NCBI RefSeq assembly: GCF_900631615.1
Contig: NZ_LR131273.1
Coordinates: 2,170,001 to 2,234,000, forward strand
Origin: Tsukamurella paurometabola
GTDB lineage: Bacteria; Actinomycetota; Actinomycetes; Mycobacteriales; Mycobacteriaceae
Direction of reading: 5' to 3'
Length of the DNA stretch: 64,000 nt
The position numbers and the translations under genes are program-made. Under the pieces are notes generated by a model. It saw only the letters and a list, made by a program, of their open reading frames with translations. It did not search any database and was not told the DNA's origin. This document shows, piece by piece, positions 57,709-64,000 of the stretch (its first letter is position 1; each line of letters starts with the position of its first letter).

Positions 57709-58544
57709 GGTCGACCGCGCGGCCGACCGTCGCGACGCTCACGTACAAGGACGGGACGACGAACCCCGTGCGGATATTCCGCGGGCCCGATCCCGCGGCG
57801 CCCGTGCTGATGATCTGGCCCGGTGTGAACGTGCCCGCCGGGTACTTCGACGACTTCGGGCGCGGGCTCATCGACGCGGGCTTCAACGCCGTGGTCTCCG
57901 AGCTGCGGGGCCAGGGGGATTCGCGGCCCCGCGGTGCCACCGGCACACACGGTTTCCAGGACGTGGTGACCGAGGACTACCCGGCAGTCTCCGCGCTGGC
58001 GCGGCAGAAGTTCCCCGGCGCGCCGCGGATCCTGCTGGGGCACAGCCTCGGCGGGCTGATGGGGGTCATGTACGCAGCGCGGGCCCGCCGTAACCTGGCC
58101 GGGGTGATCCTCATCGCCTGCGGCACGGGCTATTACAAGCTCGACGGGCTGTCGGGTACCGCGCGCCGGATCGGGACGTCCGTCGCCGCGCGCGCCGCCG
58201 CTCGACGGGGCCATTGGTCCGGCCCGGACGGCCTCGGCGAGGTCCCGAAGGGCATCGTCCGCGACTTCGACCACCTGGTGCAGACCGGGGACTTCAACGT
58301 CTCCGGGGCCGATGTGGACTACGAGGCGCGCATCGCCGGGACACGAACCCCCGTGCTCACCGTCGCGATCGCCGGCGACGAGTTGGTGTCGGAGAAGCAG
58401 TCGCGGTTCGTGGGGGAGAAGTTCCCCGAGTCGACGCACCGCCGGATCTCGGATCCCCTGGGGCACAACCAGTGGATCCTCTCGCCCGATGCCGTGATTC
58501 CCGCGCTGTCGGGGTGGATCGCGCAGTCACTGCCGCGCGGCTGA
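57705..58544 (+). CDS. Alpha/beta hydrolase
   Basis: 279-aa alpha/beta-hydrolase. The nucleophile elbow is GHSLGG near residue 112; the acid is likely Asp in VAIAGDELVSEKQ and the base His in SDPLGHNQW near the C-terminus. VMIWPGVNVPAGYF-like LMIWPGVNVPAGYFDDFG and RGQGDS match lipase/esterase relatives such as YheT-type proteins. Substrate unknown. GTG at 57705 overlaps the upstream stop (GTGA); GTG at 57702 is one codon earlier. Confidence 0.8.
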   Translation: MRSTARPTVATLTYKDGTTNPVRIFRGPDPAAPVLMIWPGVNVPAGYFDDFGRGLIDAGFNAVVSELRGQGDSRPRGATGTHGFQDVVTEDYPAVSALARQKFPGAPRILLGHSLGGLMGVMYAARARRNLAGVILIACGTGYYKLDGLSGTARRIGTSVAARAAARRGHWSGPDGLGEVPKGIVRDFDHLVQTGDFNVSGADVDYEARIAGTRTPVLTVAIAGDELVSEKQSRFVGEKFPESTHRRISDPLGHNQWILSPDAVIPALSGWIAQSLPRG

Positions 58545-58573
58545 GGGGCACCGGCTACCGAGTCCGCCGCGCC

Positions 58574-58940
58574 GGTGAGTAGTCCCGCACGGAAGCGATG
58601 CGCGCGACGCATGCCCTGTGAATGTGCTGGTCAGCGCGGTAACTTGACGATCGGGCCATGCAAGGGCTGCATAGCCTCTCGCGGATTGGCCGCGGTACGC
58701 ATACGGCGACGCGCAGGCGTCGACCGGGGGCCGGCGTTCGGGAGAGTCGGCGTGGCGTGGGGACGACCCGCGTGGGGTGTACCGCGCGGGAACGTCGCTC
58801 GGGACGGAATCGGTGATCGGTGCGAGGGAATCCGTGGTGGGAATGCGTTTCTCGCATAGCCTGATCCGCGAAATCTGTCTTTGACCAGGGGGTTCTAGGG
58901 TATGCGTCGCACGCATCGCTTCTCTGCGCGACTACACCCC
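58574..58940. repeat. 367-bp long-inverted-repeat element with four dyads
   Basis: This fills most of the 414-bp gap between convergent hydrolase and L,D-transpeptidase genes. The outer ~44 bp of the two ends (58574-58617 and 58897-58940) are about 85% complementary, and weaker complementarity runs inward for some 110-120 bp. Four copies of ATGCR-N5-YGCAT followed by RSCCT occur: 58598-58617, 58658-58677, 58843-58862 (+) and 58897-58916 (-). The gap codes for no convincing protein. It could be a non-autonomous mobile element, a multi-site protein-binding locus or a structured RNA. Confidence 0.6.
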
Positions 58941-58958
58941 CAAGCCCGAGGTCACGGA

Positions 58959-59651
58959 TCAGCCCGCGAGGCCGGTGACCAGGACCGGGTTGTGGGCGGG
59001 CGCCAGCCATTTCAGCAGGGTGATCATGCCTTCGCGGCTGATCGCGACGCAGCCGAGCGTCGGCTTGCCGTCGGTGACGTGCAGGAACATCGCGCCGCCC
59101 TTGCCCGGCGTGTGGCTCGGGTTGTTGTCGAAGTGCACGGCGTAGTCGTAGACGGGGCCGGCGTCGTAAAGGTTCTCGCTCTCGGGCCCGGGGCTGGCGG
59201 CCTGCACGACCATCCGGTCGTAGGTGGGGGAGTTGACGTTCCCGTCCCACCAGTGCTGATTCGTCACCTTCGTGTACGGCAGTGTGGTGCCGGGGTTGTC
59301 CTGCCGGCCGAAGGCGAGATCGAGCCGGAAGACGCCGAACGGTGTGCGGGGCACCCCGTCCTTGCCCTCGCCGATGCCCTGCTGCCCGACCTTGCCGGGG
59401 ACCGGCCCGTAGACCTTGGTCCAGCCCTGTTCGAGCTGTGCCCACGCCGAGACCTGGACATCGGTGGCGGAGAACGACGGTGCCGCCACCGTGATGACCT
59501 CGCGGGCGGTCGGTGCGGCCGCGACGGCGGCGTCGAGCAGCGCCTTGTCGGCGTCCGCCGCAGCGGCGTGCGGGACGGTCAGCGACGTGGCGACCGCGGC
59601 GGCGGGCAGCGCTGCCAGTCCCACCAGCACCTGACGCCTCTTGAGCAACAT
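58959..59651 (-). CDS. Exported L,D-transpeptidase-like (YkuD) protein
   Basis: 230-aa exported protein. The N-terminus KRRQVLVGLAALPAAAVAT has a twin-arginine pattern, so Tat export is likely. The catalytic region reads FLHVTDGKPTLGCVAIS with the YkuD His and Cys, and TPFGVFRLDLAFG matches the preceding strand region. RRQ-type proteins of this group may cross-link peptidoglycan or be related hydrolases; the S/R residues around the Cys deviate from the classical SHGCIR. A TACTGT hexamer lies 5 nt before the ATG. Confidence 0.75.
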   Translation of the reverse strand: MLLKRRQVLVGLAALPAAAVATSLTVPHAAAADADKALLDAAVAAAPTAREVITVAAPSFSATDVQVSAWAQLEQGWTKVYGPVPGKVGQQGIGEGKDGVPRTPFGVFRLDLAFGRQDNPGTTLPYTKVTNQHWWDGNVNSPTYDRMVVQAASPGPESENLYDAGPVYDYAVHFDNNPSHTPGKGGAMFLHVTDGKPTLGCVAISREGMITLLKWLAPAHNPVLVTGLAG

Positions 59652-59656
59652 GCGTC

Positions 59657-59662
59657 ACAGTA
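59657..59662 (-). promoter_or_regulatory. Possible -10 hexamer of L,D-transpeptidase-like gene
   Basis: TACTGT on the minus strand, 5 nt before the ATG at 59651. Spacing is the shortest of the set. Confidence 0.35.
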
Positions 59663-59679
59663 TGGCACGAGCTGGAGTT

Positions 59680-60519
59680 TCACGTGAAGCTGACGCCGCC
59701 GCGGCGGACCACCTCGTCGAACTGCCGCTGCGCCTCGTCGTCGAAGGGCAGGTAGACGGCCAGGAAGGCACCGTCGAACCGGTCGAGGAGGTAGCGCGCG
59801 CTGGCGAACCGGATCCACCCCACCGGCGGGCAGCGGAAGCGGTGCTCGGCCGGGGCGACGCCGACCTCCTGCGACTCCCACGCCGCCGCGATGACGGGGC
59901 TGCTGCCCGTGACCTCGGCGATGAACCGCTCCCACTCCGGCTCGCCGACGTGGCGGCCGTACGCGTGCCTGACCTGGGTGACCATCGCCGCGAGGTACTC
60001 GGGATCGGCGACGGGGTGCCGGGTATCGGCGGCGCGGCCCATCTTGTACAGCGCGTTGCGCTCGAGCCCGGCGGTGGTGGCGACCCCGCGGAACAGCAGG
60101 TGGAAGGCGGGGCTCCCCGCGATCAGGTCGTACCGCTCGCTGAACACCGCCGCGGGCGTGCTGGTGCCGAACCGGTCGAGGACCCGACGGGTGACGGCGT
60201 CCACGTCCGCCGGAGCCGTGTCCGGACGGCGGGCCACGGGCACGCCCGCGAGGCGGTACAGGTAGTCGTGCTCCTCGCCCGTGAGCCGGAACAGTCGCGC
60301 GAGGGCGTCGAGGACCTGCGTCGACACCGAGATCCGGCGACCCTGCTCGAGCCACGTGTACCAGGTGAGGCCCACACCGGCGAGGGCCGCGACCTCCTCC
60401 CGGCGCAGGCCGGGCACGCGGCGGGCACCGGTCCGGGGCAGGCCCACGTCCTCCGGTGTCAGCGCGTCGCGCCGCGCACGCAGGAAGGCGCCCAACTCGC
60501 CGTTCCGTTCGCCGCCCAC
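59680..60519 (-). CDS. XRE-family regulator with MmyB-like ligand domain
   Basis: 279-aa regulator of the same type as the one at 20951-21790 (shared LRREEVAALAG helix-turn-helix near residue 40, same length, same C-terminal ligand-binding domain with FAVYL-like LAVYLPFDDEAQRQFDE). I chose the GTG at 60519, which removes a long upstream extension crossing the promoter region. It is divergent from the MFS transporter gene across 123 bp and is its likely regulator. Confidence 0.83.
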   Translation of the reverse strand: MGGERNGELGAFLRARRDALTPEDVGLPRTGARRVPGLRREEVAALAGVGLTWYTWLEQGRRISVSTQVLDALARLFRLTGEEHDYLYRLAGVPVARRPDTAPADVDAVTRRVLDRFGTSTPAAVFSERYDLIAGSPAFHLLFRGVATTAGLERNALYKMGRAADTRHPVADPEYLAAMVTQVRHAYGRHVGEPEWERFIAEVTGSSPVIAAAWESQEVGVAPAEHRFRCPPVGWIRFASARYLLDRFDGAFLAVYLPFDDEAQRQFDEVVRRGGVSFT

Positions 60520-60642
60520 CGTGCCAGCATTCCGTGGATCGCCGCGATTGTCATGGCGGCCGGCGCCGCCCGGGTGGTGGTGGCGGTACCAGGATGATTC
60601 CCCTCCTGGTGCCGGCGCGGGCCGATGCGGAGAGTCGAGACC

Positions 60643-62037
60643 GTGAACCGCACCGCCACCGATGAATCCGCCGCCGTCCCCGCGTCGCGGGGCGGCACCG
60701 CGAAGCTCCTCGCCCTCCTCGGATTCTCGACGATGCCGATGATCGACGCGACGATCGTCAACGTCGCGGCGCCGTCCATCGCTCGGGACCTCCCCGCGAC
60801 CTCCACGCAGTTGCAGTTCGTCGTGGGCGGCTACCTGCTCGCCTACGGAGCGCTCATCATCACCGGCTCGCGGTGGGGCGCCCGCCACGGCCACGTCCGG
60901 GCCCTGCGCGCCGCCACGACGGGGTTCGTCCTCGCGTCCGCCGTCTGCGGCCTGGCACCGAACGCCGTCGTGCTCATCGCCGCCCGGGCGGTGCAGGGCG
61001 TGACCGCGGCGGCCATCATGCCGCAGGTCATGAGCCTGATCCAACGGAACTACGCCGGCCCCGCGCTGGCGCGCGCACTGTCGATGTTCAGCCTGACGAC
61101 CGCGGCGGGCTTCATCCTCGGCCAGGTCGGGGGCGGCCTGCTCGTGGCCCTCGACCTCGCCGGCCTCGGCTGGCGGCTCGTCTTCCTGGTGAACCTCCCG
61201 ATCGGCGTCGTGCTGCTGCTGGCCCTACGCCGGCACTTCCCGTCCGACGAGGGGGATCCGCAGACGCGGATGGACGCCGGGGGTGTCGTCGCCGGCGCCG
61301 CGGCGCTGCTGCTGCTCATCGCGCCGCTGACCTTCGGGCGCACCTACGGCTGGGCGCCGTGGGTGATCGGGCTGCTCGCTCTCGCCGTGCCCGCGTTCGC
61401 CGCCTTCTTCGGAGTCGAGCGCATCGTGGCCCGGCGCGGTGGAAGCCCGCTGGTCTCCGCGGAACTGGTGCGCTCGCAGGGATTCCCGACCGCCGTGGCG
61501 GTGGTGCTACTGGTGTTCGCGAACTACGCGGGGTTCCTCTTCACCACGACCCTGTTCCTCCAGGCCGACCACGGCTACGGACCGCTCGCCTCGGGCCTGT
61601 GGTTCCTGTGCTTCACGCCGGGGTTCGTCGCGGTCACCATCGGGTGGAAGCGGGTGCCCGCGCGGCTGCTGGGCCCGCTCGTCGCCGCCGGGGCCGTCGT
61701 GGTCGCGGTCGGGGATCTCCTGCTGTGGCGTGCGGCGCAATCCGCTGTGGTGGGAGTCGGTTTCGCGTTCTCGCTGCTGGTTCTCGGGACCGGGTTCGGC
61801 GCGATGTTCAGCCCGATCCTGACCGTCGCCCTGCGGTCGGTCGCGCCCGAGCGGGCGCCGGAGGCGAGCGGCGTGGTCACCACGATGTTCCAGGTGGGCA
61901 GCGCGATCGGCGTGGCGGTGATCGGCTCCGTCTACTTCGCCGGGGGAGGCCTGGCGGCGGCCGCGGTGTGGTCCGCGGCCTTCGCCGGCGCCGCGGCCGT
62001 GCTGGTGGTCGTGACCCGGGTGCGGGGTGGGGCCTAG
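60643..62037 (+). CDS. MFS transporter (DHA2-like drug efflux family)
   Basis: 464-aa polytopic transporter with about fourteen hydrophobic segments. The N-terminal DATIVNVAAPSIARDLP and ARAVQGVTAAAIMPQVMSLI with GQVGGGLL (motif C-like) are typical of DHA2 drug:H+ antiporters. GGAGAG lies 8 nt before the GTG at 60643; the ATG at 60625 has no such site. Substrate unknown. The divergent XRE/MmyB regulator probably controls it. Confidence 0.85.
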   Translation: MNRTATDESAAVPASRGGTAKLLALLGFSTMPMIDATIVNVAAPSIARDLPATSTQLQFVVGGYLLAYGALIITGSRWGARHGHVRALRAATTGFVLASAVCGLAPNAVVLIAARAVQGVTAAAIMPQVMSLIQRNYAGPALARALSMFSLTTAAGFILGQVGGGLLVALDLAGLGWRLVFLVNLPIGVVLLLALRRHFPSDEGDPQTRMDAGGVVAGAAALLLLIAPLTFGRTYGWAPWVIGLLALAVPAFAAFFGVERIVARRGGSPLVSAELVRSQGFPTAVAVVLLVFANYAGFLFTTTLFLQADHGYGPLASGLWFLCFTPGFVAVTIGWKRVPARLLGPLVAAGAVVVAVGDLLLWRAAQSAVVGVGFAFSLLVLGTGFGAMFSPILTVALRSVAPERAPEASGVVTTMFQVGSAIGVAVIGSVYFAGGGLAAAAVWSAAFAGAAAVLVVVTRVRGGA

Positions 62038-62083
62038 GACGTCCGGCCCGGCCGCGTCGGCTGCGACGGTGCCCCACCTTCCG

Positions 62084-62089
62084 TACTCT
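62084..62089 (+). promoter_or_regulatory. Probable -10 hexamer of leaderless DoxX mRNA
   Basis: TACTCT, 8 nt before the GTG at 62098. Confidence 0.4.
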
Positions 62090-62097
62090 TCGAGGGC

Positions 62098-62535
62098 GTG
62101 GATACGACGAGGGACCTCTGGCTGCTGGTGACGCGGGCGAGCGTCGGGGTGATGTTCTTCCTCAGCGGGTGGGGCAAGGCGGCGAACCCGAAGAGGTTCG
62201 CCGCCGACTTCGCGGCCTGGGGCATCCCCGAGCCCGACCTCGCCTCGACCGCCACGGCGTGGGCGGAGCTGGTCCTCGGCGCGCTCCTGGTGCTGGGGCT
62301 GCTCACCCGGCTCGCGGCCGCGGGCCTCGCCGTCACCATGCTGGGCGCGATCTACTACTCGGTGTGGCCCGCGGCGACCGAGGCCTCCACCACCTTCACC
62401 GGCTTCCTGAGCCAGTTCTTCTACAGCCCCGAATGGCTGCTGCTCCTGGTGCTCCTGGCCCTCGCGGGTGCCGGCCCCGGCCGGTTCGCCCTCGACGAGC
62501 CCTTCGGCGTGGAGGCCCGGCTTCAGCGCAGGTGA
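62098..62535 (+). CDS. DoxX-family membrane protein
   Basis: 145-aa protein with four hydrophobic helices. FFLSGWGKAANPKRFAADFAAWGIP and AELVLGALLVLGLLTRLAA are typical of DoxX. DoxX proteins are linked to thiol/oxidative-stress functions in some mycobacteria, but the role here is unknown. The 3' end overlaps the converging thiamine-binding-like gene by 13 bp. Confidence 0.82.
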   Translation: MDTTRDLWLLVTRASVGVMFFLSGWGKAANPKRFAADFAAWGIPEPDLASTATAWAELVLGALLVLGLLTRLAAAGLAVTMLGAIYYSVWPAATEASTTFTGFLSQFFYSPEWLLLLVLLALAGAGPGRFALDEPFGVEARLQRR

Positions 62536-62825
62536 TGCTCCACCCGCTCGACCTTCGCGGTGAGCTGGCCCGTGTGCCCGGGACGGATGTCGCACTTGAC
62601 CACGAGGGAGACGCGGGGCGCGGTCTCCGCGAGGCGGTCGACGCACGCCTTGATGACGCCCATCACCTCGTCCCACTCGCCCTCGATGGTGGTGAACATC
62701 GACGTCGTCTCGTTGGGCAGGCCGGAGGCGCGCACGATGGCGACCGCCTCCGCGACCGCCGCGGCGACGCCGCCGTCGGCGCTCTGGTCGCCGCCCATCG
62801 GGCTGATCGAGAATGCAGCGAGCAT
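62523..62825 (-). CDS. MTH1187-family thiamine-binding-like protein
   Basis: 100-aa cytoplasmic protein of the MTH1187/YkoF-like ferredoxin-fold family. MLAAFSISPMGG at the start and TTIEGEWDEVMGVIKACVDRL in the middle are characteristic. Relatives bind thiamine or a similar ligand. AAAGGA lies before the ATG. It follows the membrane-protein gene by 11 bp on the same strand. Confidence 0.83.
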   Translation of the reverse strand: MLAAFSISPMGGDQSADGGVAAAVAEAVAIVRASGLPNETTSMFTTIEGEWDEVMGVIKACVDRLAETAPRVSLVVKCDIRPGHTGQLTAKVERVEHHLR

Positions 62826-62836
62826 GAGGAGTCCTT

Positions 62837-63442
62837 TCAGTTCCGGGCGGTGCCGGGATCGGTGGTCGAGCGGTGCGAATCCGCAAGGATGCGGAGGAAT
62901 CCGAGGCCGTAGCCGAGGGTGCAGAGGGCGAGCGCGCCGCCCGCGATCGCGTGGCCGGTTCCGGGAGTGACGACGCCCGCGGCCATGAGACCGATCGCCG
63001 TCCCGGCGGCGACGGTGCCGACGGTGCCGGTGGCGACGTGCATCGGCTGCGGGCCATCGAGCAGGAAGACGAAGAAGTGCAGCGCCACGATGAGCGCGAT
63101 CGCGGGTGCGATGTACTGGGAGTGACCGGTGCGGTTCAGCGAGACGACGGCGATCAGCGCGGCCACGATCTCGGCTGCGACGGCGGTCCGGAACACGGAC
63201 CGCGATGCGCCCCCTGCCCGCGGCCGGCCGGTCCTTCCGGACGATCCGGGCCCCGTCGTCGCCGCGGCGTCGGCCCGGCCGCGGCCGCGGGCGAGGGCGA
63301 CAGCGCTGACCATCACCCCGGCGCCCGCCACCGCGAGCACAGCACCGACGACGGGCACCGCGCGCAAACTCAGGACGGACCACAGCACCGTCATCGCGCC
63401 CATGAAGACCGCCGGCGAGCGCGCACTGCGGACGGGCGTCAC
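62837..63442 (-). CDS. Membrane protein of unknown function
   Basis: 201-aa protein with about five hydrophobic segments, separated by an Arg/Gly-rich loop near residues 55-80. HFFVFLLDGPQPMHVATGTVG is a recognisable conserved-looking block, but I cannot name the family. The GTG at 63442 overlaps the peptidase stop (GTGA), and the thiamine-binding-like gene follows, so three genes form one run. Confidence 0.6.
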   Translation of the reverse strand: MTPVRSARSPAVFMGAMTVLWSVLSLRAVPVVGAVLAVAGAGVMVSAVALARGRGRADAAATTGPGSSGRTGRPRAGGASRSVFRTAVAAEIVAALIAVVSLNRTGHSQYIAPAIALIVALHFFVFLLDGPQPMHVATGTVGTVAAGTAIGLMAAGVVTPGTGHAIAGGALALCTLGYGLGFLRILADSHRSTTDPGTARN

Positions 63443-64000
63443 CGGTCCGCGGATCCCAGTTCGCGCCACAGGAACTCGTACGCGAGGGCGGATTTGAAGG
63501 CGGCCTGCTTGTTGTCGGCCGCGCCGCCGTGGCCGCCCTCGATGTTCTCGTAGTAGTCCACCTCGATGCCGCGCTCGCGCAGCGCCGCGACGAACTTGCG
63601 GGCGTGGCCCGGGTGCACGCGGTCGTCCCGGGTCGACGTGGTGACAAGGAGCGCCGGCAGGTCCCCCGGACCGTCGGGCAGGTTCTGGTACGGCGAGTAC
63701 TCGCTGATGTACGCCCACTGCGCGGGATCGTCGGGGTCGCCGTACTCGGCCATCCACGACGCCCCGGCGAGGAGCTGGTGGTAGCGCCGCATGTCGAGCA
63801 GCGGGACCTGGCAGACGATGGCACCGAACAGCTCCGGGTACCGCGTGTACATCACACCCATCAGCAGGCCGCCGTTGCTCCCGCCCTGCGCGCCCAGCTG
63901 CTCGCGCGTGGTGATGCCCCGCGCCACGAGATCCCGCGCCACGGCGGCGAAGTCCTCGTAGGCGCGCAACCGGTTCTCCTTGAGCGCGGCCGTGTGCCAG
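63439..64000 (-). CDS. Prolyl oligopeptidase (S9 family), 3' part
   Basis: C-terminal ~186 residues of an S9A-type serine peptidase; the gene continues beyond the window. The catalytic Ser is in QGGSNGGLLMG, the Asp in TSTRDDRVHPGHARKF and the His in IEGGHGGAADN. Together they form a complete triad in the peptidase domain. The rest of the domain and the propeller lie outside. The frame is open to the window end. Confidence 0.93.
   Translation of the reverse strand, partial: WHTAALKENRLRAYEDFAAVARDLVARGITTREQLGAQGGSNGGLLMGVMYTRYPELFGAIVCQVPLLDMRRYHQLLAGASWMAEYGDPDDPAQWAYISEYSPYQNLPDGPGDLPALLVTTSTRDDRVHPGHARKFVAALRERGIEVDYYENIEGGHGGAADNKQAAFKSALAYEFLWRELGSADR

Noticed and set aside
58575-58859. 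94-codon plus-strand frame inside the 367-bp element (and a 129-codon minus-strand frame over it)
   Set aside because: No homology-like motif, no ribosome-binding site, and both lie in a symmetric repeat element; chance opening is likelier.
58574-58940. Element read as a chromosome dif or parS site
   Set aside because: The dyads do not resemble the parS TGTTTCACGTGAAACA-type sequence or a 28-bp dif site, and there are four copies rather than one.

Overview
The window comes from a high-GC actinobacterium of the Mycobacteriales. The gene order AAA ATPase - pssA - psd - moeA - groEL matches the Mycobacterium tuberculosis Rv0435c-Rv0440 neighbourhood. Tandem mycobacterial-type lipoproteins, a GroEL2-type chaperonin preceded by two CIRCE operators, IdeR-type iron boxes and many apparently leaderless genes fit the same group. 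A Tsukamurella-like genus is my best guess from gene content alone.

Layout. 1-7.5 kb: the 3' part of a PLP-dependent cysteine-synthase-fold gene, then a tightly overlapping Mrp Na+/H+ antiporter operon (mrpAB fused, C, D, E, F, G). 7.5-16 kb: a lipoprotein, a DUF559 protein, and on the minus strand M20 peptidase, moeA, glsB-like, psd, pssA and an AAA ATPase. 16-19 kb: two paralogous lipoproteins and an SRPBCC protein. 19-26 kb: CIRCE-controlled groEL, a regulator/SDR pair bracketed by groEL and a 3' groEL fragment, a small secreted protein and htpG. 26-31 kb: DinB-like, PucR regulator, GMC oxidoreductase. 31-55 kb: a large iron-regulated siderophore locus. 55-64 kb: TetR, PPK2, membrane protein, hydrolase, a long inverted-repeat element, L,D-transpeptidase-like protein, XRE regulator/MFS pair, DoxX, thiamine-binding-like protein, a membrane protein and the 3' part of a prolyl oligopeptidase.

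The siderophore locus is the most interesting system. EntC, EntB, EntA and EntE would make and activate 2,3-dihydroxybenzoate (DHB). An ornithine N-monooxygenase plus a formyltransferase would make N5-formyl-N5-hydroxyornithine. A stand-alone aryl carrier protein, an MbtH-like protein and a two-module NRPS (C-A-T-E-C-A-T) would assemble a mixed catecholate-hydroxamate peptide. The NRPS ends in a TesB-type double hot-dog thioesterase domain instead of an ordinary TE. A heterodimeric ABC transporter with one degenerate ATP site, two substrate-binding lipoproteins and a ViuB-like reductase serve transport and iron release. Four IdeR-like boxes sit in the three divergent promoter regions of this locus.

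Intergenic DNA also holds structure: a family of long inverted repeats sharing a core near CGCGGCGAAGTATTTC, a 367-bp inverted-repeat element with four ATGCR-N5-YGCAT dyads, and TANNNT hexamers 5-8 nt before the start codon of ten genes. No rRNA, tRNA, CRISPR array or complete insertion sequence was seen.
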